From Citrobacter amalonaticus (GTDB lineage Bacteria > Pseudomonadota > Gammaproteobacteria > Enterobacterales > Enterobacteriaceae): DNA of 64,000 bases. Shown here piece after piece: positions 50,119 through 64,000 of the stretch (positions are counted from its first letter, which is position 1; the number at the start of each line of letters is the position of its first letter). The notes under the pieces are model-generated. The model ran no database searches and was not told the origin of the DNA. It saw only the letters and a program-made list of their open reading frames with translations. The stretch covers positions 62,001 to 126,000 of the forward strand of contig NZ_JAGTXM010000003.1 in assembly GCF_018252635.1 (NCBI RefSeq), in the 5' to 3' direction. The position numbers and the translations under genes are program-made.

Positions 50119-50520
50119 TTATCCTGCCTGGTGATGTTGTTTTAGCTTCGCAATCACGGGTTCATTCGCCGGAGGGAAATCTTCCGCCTGCAACGTCCCG
50201 GCGGCAATCCATTTTCCAGGTTGCCCCTCTTTCCCCCACGGCTCGCCTTTCCAGCTTTCAACCAGCCAGAACCACAGCGTGATATGCCTGTCCGGAAACT
50301 GATACTCCAGTTTCTCAAAAAGCGTGGCATCTACCGGTGTAATGCCCACCTCTTCCTGGAGCTCGCGGCTCAGCGCCTGCTCGGGCGTCTCTCCGGCCTC
50401 AATCTTCCCGCCTGGAAATTCCAGTTTGTTCGCCATGTGCGCGTCGGCAGCACGCTGGGTGATAAAAATTTCGTTATACGGATTACGAATAATCCCGACA
50501 GCGATGTTCAGTTTTTTCAT
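50119..50520 (-). CDS. mutT: 8-oxo-dGTP diphosphatase MutT
   Basis: MutT hydrolyses 8-oxo-dGTP and so prevents A:T to C:G mutations. The 133-aa protein carries the complete Nudix box at residues 38-60 (GKIEAGETPEQALSRELQEE within it), with metal-binding E53, E56 and E57. The ATG at 50520 gives the family start MKKLNIAVGI; an in-frame ATG at 50562 would read through the secA terminator. It is the last gene of the secM-secA-mutT group. Confidence 0.97.
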   Translation of the reverse strand: MKKLNIAVGIIRNPYNEIFITQRAADAHMANKLEFPGGKIEAGETPEQALSRELQEEVGITPVDATLFEKLEYQFPDRHITLWFWLVESWKGEPWGKEGQPGKWIAAGTLQAEDFPPANEPVIAKLKQHHQAG

Positions 50521-50539
50521 ATTGTCGTGTCCATAAAAA

Positions 50540-50559
50540 AGGCGCAGTTTCCTGCGCCT
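50540..50559 (-). terminator. Terminator between secA and mutT
   Basis: On the minus strand an 8-bp stem (50540-50547 with 50552-50559) with a 4-nt loop is followed by a run of six T residues. It probably lowers transcription into mutT. Confidence 0.88.
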
Positions 50560-50578
50560 CATCGCTATTATGCAGACC

Positions 50579-53284
50579 TTAGCTCAGACGGCCATGGCAC
50601 TGTTTGTATTTTTTACCGGAACCACACGGGCACGGATCGTTACGACCCACTTTACGCTCGCCGGTTTGTGCCGCCAAATCAGCCGCTGCGGCGCTGTCGT
50701 CGTCCTGATGGCTCAGTTGCTGCATCTGCGCTAACCGTTCAGCTTCTTCACGACGCTGTTGCTCCATCGCTTCAACTTCTTCTGGCATGCGAACCTGAAC
50801 TTTGCTCAGCGTACTGATCACTTCATACTTCAGCGATTCCAGCATAGAGGCAAACATTGAGAAGGATTCGCGCTTATATTCCTGCTTCGGATCTTTCTGC
50901 GCATAGCCACGCAGGTGGATACCCTGACGCAGATAATCCATCGCCGCCAGGTGCTCTTTCCACAGGGAGTCGAGCGTTTGCAGCATGACGCCTTTTTCGA
51001 AGTGACGCATCATCTCTGCGCCAACCACCTCTTCTTTGCGCTGATACACTTCAATGGCCTGCGCCAGGATACGCTCACGCAGCGTCTCTTCATGCAGTTC
51101 TGGCTCTTTATCCAGCCATTCTGCAATCGGCATTTCCAGATCGAAGTCATTTTTCAGACGTTCCTGCAAGCCCGGGATATCCCACATTTCTTCCAGAGAC
51201 TGCGGCGGAATGTAGGCGTCAATGGTCGCTTTGAACACGTCTTCACGAATGCTGTTAATGGTTTCGCTAACGTCGCTCACATCCAGCAGTTCGTTACGCT
51301 GGGTATAAATCGCACGACGCTGATCGTTGGCAACATCATCGTATTCCAGCAGTTGCTTACGAATATCAAAGTTGCGGCTTTCCACTTTACGCTGCGCGTT
51401 GGCAATCGCTTTGGTGACCCACGGGTGCTCAATGGCCTCACCCGGTTTCATCCCCAGTTTACGCATCATGCCGGACACGCGGTCAGAAGCAAAAATACGC
51501 ATCAACGCATCTTCCATTGACAGGTAGAAACGCGAAGAACCCGCATCCCCCTGACGACCGGAACGACCGCGCAGCTGGTTGTCGATACGACGAGATTCAT
51601 GACGCTCAGTACCAATGATGTGCAGACCACCAGACGCCAGCACCGCTTCATGGCGAACCTGCCAGTCTGCTTTAATCTGTGCAATCTGCTCTGGCGTTGG
51701 GTTTTCCAGCGCCGCCACTTCTGCCTGCCAGCTACCGCCCAGCACGATATCCGTACCACGACCTGCCATGTTGGTGGCGATGGTCACTGCCGCCGGATAG
51801 CCCGCCTGCGCAACGATAGCCGCTTCGTTGGCGTGGAATTTTGCGTTCAGAACGTTGTGCTTAATGCCCGCTTTGGTTAGTTCGTTAGAAACCACTTCGG
51901 ATTTCTCAATGGAGATGGTCCCCACCAGCACCGGCTGACCATTGGCGGTACGCTCTTTAATATCTTCAATGATGGCCTGAATCTTTTCCGCTTCGGTCAT
52001 ATAGACCAGATCCGGCATGTCCTTACGGATCATCGGACGGTTAGTCGGCACCACGACGGTATCCAGTTTGTAGATTGAGCTAAATTCGAACGCTTCGGTA
52101 TCTGCCGTACCGGTCATACCGGCCAGTTTTTCATACAGACGGAAGTAGTTCTGGAAGGTGATCGAGGCCAGCGTCTGGTTCTCGTTCTGGATATCCACGC
52201 CCTCTTTCGCTTCAACAGCCTGGTGCAGACCATCAGACCAGCGACGGCCCTGCATGGTACGACCGGTGTGTTCGTCAACGATAATGACTTCGCCGTCTTT
52301 CACGATGTAGTCAACGTCGCGAGTGAACAGCGCATGCGCGCGCAGCGCCGCGGTCACGTGGTGCATCAGCATAATGTTGCCCGGAGAGTACAGAGACTCG
52401 CCTTCATCCATAATGCCTTCTTTCACCAGCAGTTCTTCAATCAGTACCAGACCACGTTCAGTCAGGTTAACCTGGCGCGCTTTTTCATCCACAGAGAAGT
52501 GACCTTCACCCTGGAAGCTGTCGGAGTCTTCTTTCTCCTGGCGAACCAGATGGGGGATGATTTTGTTCACTTTCTTGTACATTTCCGAGCTGTCTTCAGC
52601 CGGGCCGGAAATGATCAGCGGCGTACGCGCTTCATCGATCAGGATGGAGTCGACCTCATCCACCAGCGCATAATGCAGTTTACGCTGTACGCGTTCTTCA
52701 GGGCTGAACGCCATGTTGTCACGCAGGTAGTCAAAGCCATATTCGTTGTTGGTACCGTATGTAATGTCCGCAGCGTAGGCTTCGCGCTTGGCTGGCGCAG
52801 GCATACCCGGCAGGTTAATACCGACGGTCATCCCGAGGAATTCGAACAGCGGGCGGTTGTTTTCGGCGTCACGTTGCGCCAGATAGTCGTTCACGGTAAC
52901 CACGTGTACGCCTTTTCCGCTCAGCGCGTTCAGGTAAGCAGGCAGCGTTGCGGTCAGCGTTTTACCTTCACCGGTACGCATTTCCGCGATGCAGCGATCG
53001 TTAAGGACCATACCACCCAGCAACTGAACGTCGAAGTGGCGCATGCCGAATACGCGCTTACTGGCTTCACGTACGACAGCAAACGCTTCCGGGATCAGAC
53101 TTTCCACGCTTTCGCCTTTTTCCAGACGCGCACGGAATTCACCGGTTTTCGCTTTCAGTTCGTCATCGGAGAGTTTTTCCATCTCCGGTTCCATGGCATT
53201 GATCACTGCAACCGCTTTACGCATACGACGCAACGTACGATCGTTACGGCTACCGAATACTTTCGTTAATAATTTGATTAGCAT
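50579..53284 (-). CDS. secA: Preprotein translocase ATPase SecA
   Basis: SecA pushes unfolded preproteins through the SecYEG channel using ATP. The 901-aa protein has the DEAD-type motor motifs: Walker A in [13 protein letters not shown], Walker B region in [13 protein letters not shown], and the second nucleotide domain with [14 protein letters not shown]. The C-terminal zinc tail [14 protein letters not shown], which binds SecB, is present. Translation is controlled by SecM through the upstream RNA. Confidence 0.99.
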   Translation of the reverse strand: MLIKLLTKVFGSRNDRTLRRMRKAVAVINAMEPEMEKLSDDELKAKTGEFRARLEKGESVESLIPEAFAVVREASKRVFGMRHFDVQLLGGMVLNDRCIAEMRTGEGKTLTATLPAYLNALSGKGVHVVTVNDYLAQRDAENNRPLFEFLGMTVGINLPGMPAPAKREAYAADITYGTNNEYGFDYLRDNMAFSPEERVQRKLHYALVDEVDSILIDEARTPLIISGPAEDSSEMYKKVNKIIPHLVRQEKEDSDSFQGEGHFSVDEKARQVNLTERGLVLIEELLVKEGIMDEGESLYSPGNIMLMHHVTAALRAHALFTRDVDYIVKDGEVIIVDEHTGRTMQGRRWSDGLHQAVEAKEGVDIQNENQTLASITFQNYFRLYEKLAGMTGTADTEAFEFSSIYKLDTVVVPTNRPMIRKDMPDLVYMTEAEKIQAIIEDIKERTANGQPVLVGTISIEKSEVVSNELTKAGIKHNVLNAKFHANEAAIVAQAGYPAAVTIATNMAGRGTDIVLGGSWQAEVAALENPTPEQIAQIKADWQVRHEAVLASGGLHIIGTERHESRRIDNQLRGRSGRQGDAGSSRFYLSMEDALMRIFASDRVSGMMRKLGMKPGEAIEHPWVTKAIANAQRKVESRNFDIRKQLLEYDDVANDQRRAIYTQRNELLDVSDVSETINSIREDVFKATIDAYIPPQSLEEMWDIPGLQERLKNDFDLEMPIAEWLDKEPELHEETLRERILAQAIEVYQRKEEVVGAEMMRHFEKGVMLQTLDSLWKEHLAAMDYLRQGIHLRGYAQKDPKQEYKRESFSMFASMLESLKYEVISTLSKVQVRMPEEVEAMEQQRREEAERLAQMQQLSHQDDDSAAAADLAAQTGERKVGRNDPCPCGSGKKYKQCHGRLS

Positions 53285-53347
53285 AGTAAAATCTCAAACG
53301 CCCCGCGATGTGGGGTCATAATAATGAATTGGAGTTTATCGGTTATT
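53285..53347 (-). promoter_or_regulatory. secM-secA translational control RNA
   Basis: The 63-bp gap holds a helix in which 53332-53338 pairs with 53287-53295 (one bulged base), masking the secA Shine-Dalgarno GAGA; a small GC hairpin (53301-53315) sits inside. In E. coli ribosomes stalled on SecM open this helix and raise SecA synthesis. Confidence 0.8.
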
Positions 53348-53854
53348 TTAGCTAAGGCGTTGAGGGCCGGCGCGGATCCCCTGCGCCTGACTGATCCAGG
53401 CGGGAACGGTGAAAACGGCCTGAGGCGTAAAACAGGCATACGTTACGCGCGACGCACTTGTCGGGGGCGTACCTTCCTGCGTCAGCATCGCGCTGAGCGT
53501 GTTCAGTAAGGCTAAATGGTGTGCCTGAAGCGGTAACGGTTCTTCAGCAACGGGCAGCGTCTGCGGTGCCATTGCGAAAGAAAGATGACGGATGACCGTA
53601 CGAATAGCATGCTGATGCCAGTAATCGACGGTGAAATTGGGGCGACGATTGCTCGCCTCCAACAGCGCCAGTTGACTAAAATTAACTTTAACGCGTTGTT
53701 CGTGGCTGCTGGCGGTCGCCTTTGCCGACGTCGTCGGCTCAACGGCATTTGCGAGCGCGGGCATGCCAAAACTCGCCGCGACCATCCCTAATAAGAGATG
53801 CGGCCAGAAATAGCGTCTACCTAACTGTCGCCAGCGCGTCAGTATTCCACTCAC
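53348..53854 (-). CDS. secM: Secretion monitor SecM
   Basis: SecM is an exported arrest peptide that reports secretion capacity: when its export lags, the ribosome stays stalled and secA translation rises. The 168-aa precursor has a long N-terminal signal (cut near ANA, residue 37). The arrest motif FxxxxWIxxxxGIRAGP is complete at F148, W153, I154 and G159-P164. It is two residues shorter than the E. coli protein in the middle region, which shifts the motif numbering by two. The mature protein is degraded by Tsp in E. coli. Confidence 0.97.
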   Translation of the reverse strand: MSGILTRWRQLGRRYFWPHLLLGMVAASFGMPALANAVEPTTSAKATASSHEQRVKVNFSQLALLEASNRRPNFTVDYWHQHAIRTVIRHLSFAMAPQTLPVAEEPLPLQAHHLALLNTLSAMLTQEGTPPTSASRVTYACFTPQAVFTVPAWISQAQGIRAGPQRLS

Positions 53855-54066
53855 GTTATTGCCATCCCAATCGTATTATTCAAAACGTTTTTTGCGCACA
53901 AATCTTATCATTAATGCGCAGGCACTACAGCAGTATTGATGAGAAGTTGCGGGTAAAAGTGTTTAAGAAAGCAGCGTTCGCACAGCATCGCAATACAGTA
54001 CGCGAAAGAACACGGCAGAGATACGCTAACGACAACAGGCAGGGCAGAAAAAAAAGCCAAAAAAAA

Positions 54067-54110
54067 CGACTGGCTTACCTGGCCGGAGAGAGTGCCAGAT
54101 TAACCAGTCG
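54067..54110 (-). terminator. Branched terminator after lpxC
   Basis: On the minus strand an outer 7-bp stem (54067-54073 with 54104-54110) encloses a smaller 5-bp stem (54079-54083 with 54094-54098) and is followed by a long T-run and a second T-rich run. It ends the mur/fts/lpxC cluster before secM. Confidence 0.85.
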
Positions 54111-54133
54111 AATTTATGCGACAACCTGTGTCG

Positions 54134-55072
<939 letters not shown>

Positions 55073-55151
55073 CTATCCAACCGAAGTGTACTATACATTC
55101 GGTGGGCCAGTTTAGCACAAAGAGCCTCGAATCCCAAATTCCAGTCGATTC

Positions 55152-56303
55152 TTAATCGGCTTGCTTACGCAGGAACGCAGGGATATCCAGATAATCCGGC
55201 TCTTTCGCGGTTTGCGGCGTATTGTCGTTCACCACTTTCGCGACCGGTTTCTGCTCTTGTGTCAACGGCGCCATACCGTGCTGCTGGTAACGATCCATCA
55301 CTGGCTGCTGCACCTGTTTGTTGGTGACCAGAGTGATTTCAGGACGCTTGTCCATACCGATACCGGTAGCAACAACGGTCACACGCAGTTCGTCGTTCAT
55401 ATCCGGGTCCAGAGAGGTACCGATCACCACGGTCGCGTTATCCGATGCAAAGGCACGGATGGTGTTACCCACGGTTTCGAACTCATCCAGACGCAGGTCG
55501 AAGCCCGCTGTGATGTTGACCAGTACGCCACGCGCACCAGACAGATCGATATCTTCCAGCAGCGGAGAAGAGATCGCCATTTCAGCGGCTTCTTCAGCAC
55601 GGTCTTCACCGCTCGCCACGCCGGACCCCATCATCGCGTAGCCCATTTCGGACATCACGGTGCGCACGTCAGCAAAGTCGACGTTCATCAGGCCAGGACG
55701 GGTAATCAGTTCGGCGATACCCTGTACTGCGCCTTTCAGCACGTCGTTTGCCGCGCCAAACGCGTCAAGCAGGGAGATACCGCGACCCAGCACTTTCAGC
55801 AGTTTGTCATTCGGGATGGTGATCAGCGAGTCCACATGCTTGGACAGTTCAGTGATTCCCTGCTCCGCGAAAGCCATACGCTTTTTGCCTTCAAAATTGA
55901 AAGGCTTGGTCACGACCGCAACGGTCAGGATCCCTAAATCTTTTGCCACTTCAGCAACCACTGGCGCGGCACCGGTACCGGTACCGCCGCCCATGCCTGC
56001 TGCGATAAACACCATGTCTGCACCGTCAAGCGCTGCACGCAGAGCTTCACGATCTTCGTCTGCTGCATTGCGACCGACTTCCGGGTTCGCGCCCGCACCC
56101 AGACCTTTGGTAATACCGCTACCGATCTGAATAGTCTGGCCAACCGCCGTCTTACGCAACGCCTGAGCGTCGGTATTTACCGCGAAGAATTCAACACCCT
56201 CAATGCGCTCGCGCACCATGTGTTCAACGGCATTACCGCCGCCGCCACCGACGCCGATGACTTTAATCACCGCGTCGTTGGTCAGTTCCATAGGTTCAAA
56301 CAT
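55152..56303 (-). CDS. ftsZ: Cell division protein FtsZ
   Basis: FtsZ is the tubulin-like GTPase that forms the division ring. The 383-aa protein contains the GTP signature GGGTGTG (105-111), the T7 synergy loop [11 protein letters not shown], and the conserved C-terminal peptide [12 protein letters not shown] that binds FtsA, ZipA and ZapD. It follows ftsA by 61 bp, and its own promoters usually lie within upstream ftsA and ftsQ sequence. Confidence 0.99.
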   Translation of the reverse strand: MFEPMELTNDAVIKVIGVGGGGGNAVEHMVRERIEGVEFFAVNTDAQALRKTAVGQTIQIGSGITKGLGAGANPEVGRNAADEDREALRAALDGADMVFIAAGMGGGTGTGAAPVVAEVAKDLGILTVAVVTKPFNFEGKKRMAFAEQGITELSKHVDSLITIPNDKLLKVLGRGISLLDAFGAANDVLKGAVQGIAELITRPGLMNVDFADVRTVMSEMGYAMMGSGVASGEDRAEEAAEMAISSPLLEDIDLSGARGVLVNITAGFDLRLDEFETVGNTIRAFASDNATVVIGTSLDPDMNDELRVTVVATGIGMDKRPEITLVTNKQVQQPVMDRYQQHGMAPLTQEQKPVAKVVNDNTPQTAKEPDYLDIPAFLRKQAD

Positions 56304-56364
56304 AGTTTCTCTCTCCGTTGTGCCTGTCGCCTGAGGCCGTAATTTTCGCCGGCCTCATAAAAAA

Positions 56365-57627
56365 TTAAAACTCTTTTCGCAGCCAGCTATTAAGACGTTT
56401 AATCCAAGAGCCAACTGAAGCCGTAACACGCTTCTCTACTTCAGCTTCACCACTTAAATGGGACTCTTTCCCGTAGTGAAGCAGCCCCACCGCCGTTGAG
56501 TAATACGGCTCCTGAGCGTAATCCGTCAAACCAGTAATATTCAGCGGCGCACCGATACGCACTTGCGTATGGAACACGCGCTGGGCACAGGCGGCAAGAC
56601 CTTCAATTTGCGCCGCGCCACCGGTCAGTACAATCCCCGCCGCCAGATGATGTTTCACACCCTGCTGACGAAGCTGTTCCTGTAATTGCAATATCTCTTC
56701 GTTGACCAGGTTGAGCAGTTCGGTATAACGCGGCTCAATCACCTCTGCCAGCGTCTGTCGTTGCAGACTGCGCGGCGGACGTCCGCCTACGCTTGGCACT
56801 TCAACGCTTTCGTCTTTCCCGACGATGGATCCCAGCGCGCAGCCGTGGCGAACTTTAATCGCTTCGGCGTCACTCGGCGGTGTGCCGAAGGCATACGCGA
56901 TGTCGCTGGTGACCACATTCCCTGCATAAGGGATCACTTTGGTGTGGCGCAAAGCCCCGCCAGTATAAACGGCGATGTCCATTGTACCACCACCAATATC
57001 GACGACGCAGACGCCCAGTTCACGTTCATCTTCCGTCAATACGGAATAGCTGGCCGCCAGCCCGGCAAATATCAGTTGGTCAACTTTCAGGCCACAACGT
57101 TCCACGGCTTTAACAATGTTTTTCGCCATATCGTTGTGGCAGGTGATCAAATGCACTTTTGCCTGCATACGAACACCGGAAAGACCGACCGGGTTTTTGA
57201 TCCCTTCCTGATAGTCAATCGCATATTCCTGCGGGATTACGTGCAACACCCTGTGCTCATCGCGAACGCGCACTGACTTCGCGGTATGCACGACGTTTTC
57301 CACGTCTTCCTGCGTCACTTCTTCTTCCGAAATCGGCACCATGCCGATTTCATTCTGACAGCTAATGTGTTTGCCCGAAAGCGCCAGATAGACCGAAGAG
57401 ATTTGACAATCTGCCATCAGTTCTGCCTGGTCAATGGCGCGCTGTACACATTTCACCACGGATTCGAGGTCGTTAACCCCGCCTTTATCCATCCCCCGTG
57501 ACGGGCAACTGCCCACGCCAATGATATTAACCATACCGTCGGGCAGAACTTCCCCTACTAAAGCGGCGACCTTCGCGGTGCCAATCTCCAGTCCAACTAC
57601 CAGTTTTCTGTCCGTCGCCTTGATCAT
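56365..57627 (-). CDS. ftsA: Cell division protein FtsA
   Basis: FtsA is the actin-like ATPase that tethers FtsZ to the membrane. The 420-aa protein has [16 protein letters not shown] at the start, the phosphate-2 motif [14 protein letters not shown], and the membrane-targeting amphipathic helix [13 protein letters not shown] at the C-terminus. Its start overlaps the ftsQ stop by 4 bp. Confidence 0.99.
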   Translation of the reverse strand: MIKATDRKLVVGLEIGTAKVAALVGEVLPDGMVNIIGVGSCPSRGMDKGGVNDLESVVKCVQRAIDQAELMADCQISSVYLALSGKHISCQNEIGMVPISEEEVTQEDVENVVHTAKSVRVRDEHRVLHVIPQEYAIDYQEGIKNPVGLSGVRMQAKVHLITCHNDMAKNIVKAVERCGLKVDQLIFAGLAASYSVLTEDERELGVCVVDIGGGTMDIAVYTGGALRHTKVIPYAGNVVTSDIAYAFGTPPSDAEAIKVRHGCALGSIVGKDESVEVPSVGGRPPRSLQRQTLAEVIEPRYTELLNLVNEEILQLQEQLRQQGVKHHLAAGIVLTGGAAQIEGLAACAQRVFHTQVRIGAPLNITGLTDYAQEPYYSTAVGLLHYGKESHLSGEAEVEKRVTASVGSWIKRLNSWLRKEF

Positions 57628-58454
57628 TGTTGTTCTGCCTGTACCTGATTCTGTTGCTGATTAGATTCCTCAGGAGGTAAGGGAACCCACCCTACTGCCG
57701 CTCCTGAGTCATAACGCAAATCAACGTAGCTAATCCGTTTGCCATCGGTTTGCGCCTGCTGCTGTAAAACCGGGTAAAGTTCTACAAAGCGAGCCAAACG
57801 TTTCATCGTGTCGCCCCTGCCCAGGTTGAGCTTAATATCGTTATTAAGCGTCAACTGCCAGGAGCGACGAGCGGTCATTGCCGCTTCCTTCAGGGTAAAC
57901 CGGTCCTTCGCCAGCACCTGCGACATGTCACGATACCCTTGCAACACTTCACTCGCGCTGCCTTCCGGGCCAGATAACATGGGTAAAACCTGCTTGCTGG
58001 TGCGATCGGCCGGCACGCTGAAGGCATTTCCTTCGGCGTCTACCATATGCTGATCATTCCAACGCGCAATCGGCACATATTCAACCAGATGAATCTTCAA
58101 TTCATCAGGCCACTGCTTTCTGACGCTAGCCTGCTTGATCCACGGCAAGCGTTCGATCTGACTCTGGATGATATTCACGTCCTGGGTCATAAAGGTACCC
58201 GGCGCGCCCAGGGCCAGAATCGACTGGCGAATATCATCATTCTTCGTGTAATGGCGTTCACCGGTTAACACCAGCTTTGACAGCGGTAAACGCTGTGCGT
58301 CTTCCATCCACCCCAACACCACCCAGCCGCTGACCAGCACGGTGCACAGCACCGTCAGCAGGAAGAAAATACCTGCAAGACGCGTTCCATTATTGCGACG
58401 TGAGGAAGACACCTCTTCATCACTGTTTCGCGTGTTCAGCGCAGCCTGCGACAT
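57624..58454 (-). CDS. ftsQ: Cell division protein FtsQ
   Basis: FtsQ is a bitopic protein of the FtsQBL complex that regulates septal wall synthesis. The 276-aa protein has a short cytoplasmic part, one membrane segment at about 26-48, a periplasmic POTRA domain (about 58-126, with [15 protein letters not shown]) and a beta domain. The extreme C-terminus is Gln-rich ([13 protein letters not shown]). It starts 1 bp after the ddlB stop. Confidence 0.98.
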   Translation of the reverse strand: MSQAALNTRNSDEEVSSSRRNNGTRLAGIFFLLTVLCTVLVSGWVVLGWMEDAQRLPLSKLVLTGERHYTKNDDIRQSILALGAPGTFMTQDVNIIQSQIERLPWIKQASVRKQWPDELKIHLVEYVPIARWNDQHMVDAEGNAFSVPADRTSKQVLPMLSGPEGSASEVLQGYRDMSQVLAKDRFTLKEAAMTARRSWQLTLNNDIKLNLGRGDTMKRLARFVELYPVLQQQAQTDGKRISYVDLRYDSGAAVGWVPLPPEESNQQQNQVQAEQQ

Positions 58455-58455
58455 A

Positions 58456-60844
<2,389 letters not shown>

Positions 60845-60897
60845 TCTTTACGCCATTAACTTCAAAAAATTCTGCGATGCAAAAGGCACCGCTACAA

Positions 60898-61965
60898 TTA
60901 CGTCCGGGCAGCCCGGCTCACTTCATTTGCAACACGCTCGGTGGCATCCGGAATGGATGCAGCGCGGGCACGTTCTGCCATGGTTAACAAACTTTCTCGC
61001 GACCACCCGGACAGGGTGCTGGCGACGGCATCCACAGTAAACTGCGGCTGCTCGAGAATTTTGGCTGCGCCCGCTTTTTCCAACGGCAACGCATTCCAGT
61101 ACTGCTGTCGGTCTTTATGTTGAAACGGCACAAACAGCGCGGGTAAACCGGCGGCAGCGATTTCACTTACCGTTAATGCGCCAGAACGACAGACCACCAC
61201 ATCGGCCCACGCGTAGGCAGCCGCCATGTCATCAATAAATTCCGTCACCTTATGCTGCGGCTGTCCCGCATCGGCATAAGCCTGTTCTACCGTCTGCTGC
61301 GCGCCTTTCCCGCTCTGATGCCAGAGAGTTACCGCATCACCCAGTCTGGCGGCAACCTGCGGCAGGGTCTGATTCAGCACGCGAGCGCCCTGCGACCCTC
61401 CAACCACCAGTACGCGAATCGGACCTTCGCGTCCGGCCAGACGATCCTGCGGCAGCGGCAGCGCCAACACGTCGGTACGTACCGGGTTTCCGACCACTTC
61501 CGCATTCGGAAACGCGCCGGGAAACGCCTGCATGACCTTTGTTGCAATTTTCGCCAGCCATTTGTTAGTTAATCCGGCGATACCATTTTGTTCGTGCAGG
61601 ACGACCGGAATACCCAGTGACCAGGCCGCCAGGCCGCCAGGACCGGAAACATAACCGCCCATTCCCAGCACCACATCGGGTTTAAAACGTTTCATGATGG
61701 CGCGCGCCTGACGCCATGCGTTGAAAATACGCAAAGGAGCGGCCAACAACGCTTTCACACCTTTTCCGCGCAATCCGGAGATACGGATGAAATCAATATC
61801 GATCCCATGCTTAGGGACTAAATCCGCTTCCATACGGTCTGGGGTGCCCAGCCAGCGAATTTCCCAGCCCTGGGCCATCAAATGGTGTGCGACCGCCAGC
61901 CCCGGGAACACGTGTCCGCCGGTACCGCCAGCCATCACCATTAACCGCTTCGCTTGACCACTCAT
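60898..61965 (-). CDS. murG: UDP-GlcNAc transferase MurG
   Basis: MurG adds GlcNAc to lipid I, giving lipid II at the inner membrane face. The 355-aa GT-B enzyme shows [18 protein letters not shown] at the start, [26 protein letters not shown], and the donor-site stretch [18 protein letters not shown]. It overlaps ftsW by 4 bp and precedes murC by 53 bp. Confidence 0.98.
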   Translation of the reverse strand: MSGQAKRLMVMAGGTGGHVFPGLAVAHHLMAQGWEIRWLGTPDRMEADLVPKHGIDIDFIRISGLRGKGVKALLAAPLRIFNAWRQARAIMKRFKPDVVLGMGGYVSGPGGLAAWSLGIPVVLHEQNGIAGLTNKWLAKIATKVMQAFPGAFPNAEVVGNPVRTDVLALPLPQDRLAGREGPIRVLVVGGSQGARVLNQTLPQVAARLGDAVTLWHQSGKGAQQTVEQAYADAGQPQHKVTEFIDDMAAAYAWADVVVCRSGALTVSEIAAAGLPALFVPFQHKDRQQYWNALPLEKAGAAKILEQPQFTVDAVASTLSGWSRESLLTMAERARAASIPDATERVANEVSRAART

Positions 61966-63206
61966 CGTGAACCTCGTGTAAACGCCTGTGCTTTTTCCAG
62001 ACGCGTTTCATAATCAATTCGCAACAAAAACATGATGGCCGTCGACATAATCAGCAAACTCGAGCCACCATAACTGATGAGCGGCAGCGTCAGACCTTTG
62101 GTTGGCAGCATGCCTGCCGCCGCGCCGACGTTCACCAGTGCCTGAAAACTAAACCAAATCCCGATGGAACAGGCCAAAAATCCGGAAAAACGGTGGTCGA
62201 TCTCCAGCGCTTTGCGGCCTATCGACATCGCGCGAAAAGCGACGAAGAATACCATTAAAAGCGCCAATACCACACCGATATAACCCAGTTCTTCCCCAAT
62301 GATGGCGAAGATAAAGTCCGTATGTGCTTCCGGCAGATACTCCAGTTTCTGTACCGAGTTGCCCAGTCCCTGTCCCCACATTTCACCGCGACCAAACGCC
62401 ATCAGCGACTGAGTAAGCTGGTATCCGCTACCAAACGGATCTTCCCACGGGTTCCAGAACGAGGTTACGCGGCGAATACGATACGGTTCGGCGAGAATCA
62501 GCAGCACGACCGCTGAAATCCCCATGCCGATAATGGCAATGAACTGCCATAACTTTGCCCCGGCCAGAAACAGCATCGCCAGCGTGGTCACAAATAACAC
62601 CACCACCGTACCGAGGTCAGGCTGCGCCAGCAGCAGGATCGCCAGTACCAGAATCACGCCCATCGGCTTCAGGAAGCCGCGCAGGTTATTACGAACTTCG
62701 TCAACCTTGCGCACCAGGTAGTTCGCCAGATAGCAGAACAGCGACAGCTTGGTAAATTCCGCTGGCTGAATACGCAGAGGACCTAATGCGATCCAACGCG
62801 ATGCCCCGTTCACCGAACTACCCACCACCAGCACGATCAGCAGCATAATGATCGAGGCGATCAGCATCGTGGTGCTGTACTTCTGCCAGAACTCCATGGG
62901 CAGACGCAGCGTGATCATCGCCAGACAAAATGCCAGAAAAATATAGAGCGCATCACGCTTGGCAAACAGGAACGGATCGCCCGCCAGACGTTGACCTACC
63001 GGCATGGATGCCGACGTCACCATGATAAAACCGATCGCCGCGAGGCCTAACGTCAGCCACAGCAGCACGCGATCGTACATGATCAGACTGTCGGAATCTT
63101 TAGCCCGCGAGCCCATCACCCAGCCTTTAAGCGCCGCAAAGATCCATCCCAGGATGCCAAATCCCGGTAAGCGCGGTAGCCTCAGGCGAGGGAGAGATAA
63201 ACGCAT
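61962..63206 (-). CDS. ftsW: Septal peptidoglycan glycosyltransferase FtsW
   Basis: FtsW is the SEDS-family polymerase that works with FtsI at the septum. The 414-aa membrane protein has about ten segments. SEDS motifs include [24 protein letters not shown], the periplasmic loop [20 protein letters not shown], and [14 protein letters not shown]. The ATG at 63206 shares one base with the murD stop; an adjacent in-frame TTG (63209) is less likely. Confidence 0.98.
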   Translation of the reverse strand: MRLSLPRLRLPRLPGFGILGWIFAALKGWVMGSRAKDSDSLIMYDRVLLWLTLGLAAIGFIMVTSASMPVGQRLAGDPFLFAKRDALYIFLAFCLAMITLRLPMEFWQKYSTTMLIASIIMLLIVLVVGSSVNGASRWIALGPLRIQPAEFTKLSLFCYLANYLVRKVDEVRNNLRGFLKPMGVILVLAILLLAQPDLGTVVVLFVTTLAMLFLAGAKLWQFIAIIGMGISAVVLLILAEPYRIRRVTSFWNPWEDPFGSGYQLTQSLMAFGRGEMWGQGLGNSVQKLEYLPEAHTDFIFAIIGEELGYIGVVLALLMVFFVAFRAMSIGRKALEIDHRFSGFLACSIGIWFSFQALVNVGAAAGMLPTKGLTLPLISYGGSSLLIMSTAIMFLLRIDYETRLEKAQAFTRGSR

Positions 63207-64000
63207 CAACCCAACTCCTTCGCCAGACGGGTAAAGACATCGCCCCGTTGTTCAAAATTCTTAAACTGATCGAGGCTGGCGCAGGCCGGAGACAACAGCA
63301 CCATATCGCCCGCCTGTAGACGCGGCGCCAGCAGACGCATCGCCTCTTCCATCGTTTCGGTTTGTTCCGCAATTTCCGGACGCAGCGCCGCCAGTTGTGC
63401 GCCATCGCGACCAAAGCAGTACAAACGCACGCGATCGCCTTCCAGATAACGGCTCAGCGAAGAGAAGTCCGCCGACTTACCATCGCCGCCCAGCAGCAGG
63501 TGCAGCGTACCGTCAACATGCAGGCCGTTCAGCGCCGCTTCGGTGCTGCCGACATTGGTCGCTTTCGAGTCGTTAATCCAGCGTACGCCGTTATGCTCCA
63601 GTGCGAGCTGGAAGCGATGCGCAAGACCGGTGAACGTCGTCAATGCTTTCAGGCTGCTGGAACGCGGTAAACCTGCCGCATCCGCCAGCGCCAGCGCCGC
63701 CAGGGCGTTAGTGTAGTTATGCTGGCCGGAAAGTTTCATCTCTTTCACATTCAGCACTTTCTCCCCCTTTACCCGCAGCCAGGTCTCGCCCTGCTGGCGG
63801 TTAAGGTGGTAATCGCCCATGTTGACGCCAAAGCTCACGCAGCGCTCATCGGCACCACGAATCGGCATCGTCAACGCATCATCAGCATTGACCACACAGA
63901 CTTTTGCATGCTCGTATACGCGCAGTTTTGCCGCGCGATACTGCTGTAAACCAAACGGATACCGGTCCATGTGATCTTCGGTAACGTTCAGAATGGTGGC
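63206..64000 (-). CDS. murD: UDP-MurNAc-L-Ala--D-Glu ligase (C-terminal part)
   Basis: MurD adds D-glutamate to UDP-MurNAc-L-Ala. Only the last 264 residues are in the window; the gene runs on past position 64000, where the frame is open. Visible are [13 protein letters not shown] of the central domain, the [15 protein letters not shown] stretch, [13 protein letters not shown] and the C-terminal [20 protein letters not shown]. The truncation is a window edge, not a mutation. Its stop overlaps the ftsW start. Confidence 0.97.
   Translation of the reverse strand, partial: ATILNVTEDHMDRYPFGLQQYRAAKLRVYEHAKVCVVNADDALTMPIRGADERCVSFGVNMGDYHLNRQQGETWLRVKGEKVLNVKEMKLSGQHNYTNALAALALADAAGLPRSSSLKALTTFTGLAHRFQLALEHNGVRWINDSKATNVGSTEAALNGLHVDGTLHLLLGGDGKSADFSSLSRYLEGDRVRLYCFGRDGAQLAALRPEIAEQTETMEEAMRLLAPRLQAGDMVLLSPACASLDQFKNFEQRGDVFTRLAKELG

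Noticed and set aside
52223-53269. A 348-codon open frame antisense to secA
   Set aside because: Shadow of secA with no ribosome site or family likeness.
53301-53315. Small GC hairpin considered as a secM terminator
   Set aside because: No T-run follows on the minus strand, and secM and secA are known to share one transcript.
55161-55937. A 258-codon open frame antisense to ftsZ
   Set aside because: Shadow frame in a highly conserved gene with biased codons.

Overview
The window is ordinary chromosome from an enterobacterium. Protein lengths, catalytic residues and gene order match the Escherichia coli dksA-to-murD segment, read here in the opposite direction to the E. coli map. AmpD and the D-threonate genes look closest, from memory, to Citrobacter and Salmonella proteins, so a Citrobacter-like organism is my best guess (inference; no search was possible). 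I found no rRNA, tRNA, CRISPR array, prophage or insertion sequence, and no clearly broken gene. Only murD is incomplete, because the window ends inside it. || Layout. 1-5700: dksA, gluQ, pcnB-folK and panB-panC-panD (stringent response factor, tRNA modification, RNA polyadenylation, folate and pantothenate synthesis). 5700-13200: yadE, yadI, the yadGH ABC exporter, carbonic anhydrase can, hpt and PQQ glucose dehydrogenase gcd. 13255-15360: a GH28 pectinase-like gene and an orphan secreted protein, both absent from E. coli K-12 at this place. 15500-19400: cueO with a CueR-type promoter, yacC and the spermidine genes speE-speD. 19400-23700: ymjA plus a four-gene sugar-acid operon (kdgT-like permease, dtnK, pdxA2, DeoR-type regulator). 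23800-29830: yacL, acnB, yacH and a DUF2950 gene. 29886-37007: pyruvate dehydrogenase genes pdhR-aceE-aceF-lpdA with a PdhR operator. 37599-41484: aroP, then an added GPH permease and GH43 glycosidase pair. 41532-47164: ampE-ampD, nadC and the type IV pilus genes ppdD-hofB-hofC. 47221-50520: guaC, coaE-zapD-yacG and mutT. 50579-64000: secM-secA, lpxC, and the division and cell wall cluster murD-ftsW-murG-murC-ddlB-ftsQ-ftsA-ftsZ, transcribed on the minus strand. || How the parts fit. The conserved backbone supplies cofactors, central carbon metabolism, envelope precursors and division. Species-specific cargo sits at four junctions (gcd/cueO, speD/yacL, yacH/lpdA, aroP/ampE) and is mostly for carbohydrate or sugar-acid use. 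Several junctions hold clear hairpin terminators, and two carry a shared REP-like hairpin with compensatory base changes. || No wholly new system is evident. The best leads are the sugar-acid operon with its large inverted-repeat operator, the GH28 protein lacking its usual active-site histidine, the YacH/DUF2950 envelope pair with a His/Asp tract, and the orphan secreted protein. Regulatory features read directly include the AUU start of pcnB, a 19-bp-spaced CueR promoter, a perfect CRP site over the gcd promoter, the PdhR operator and the secM-secA control RNA.
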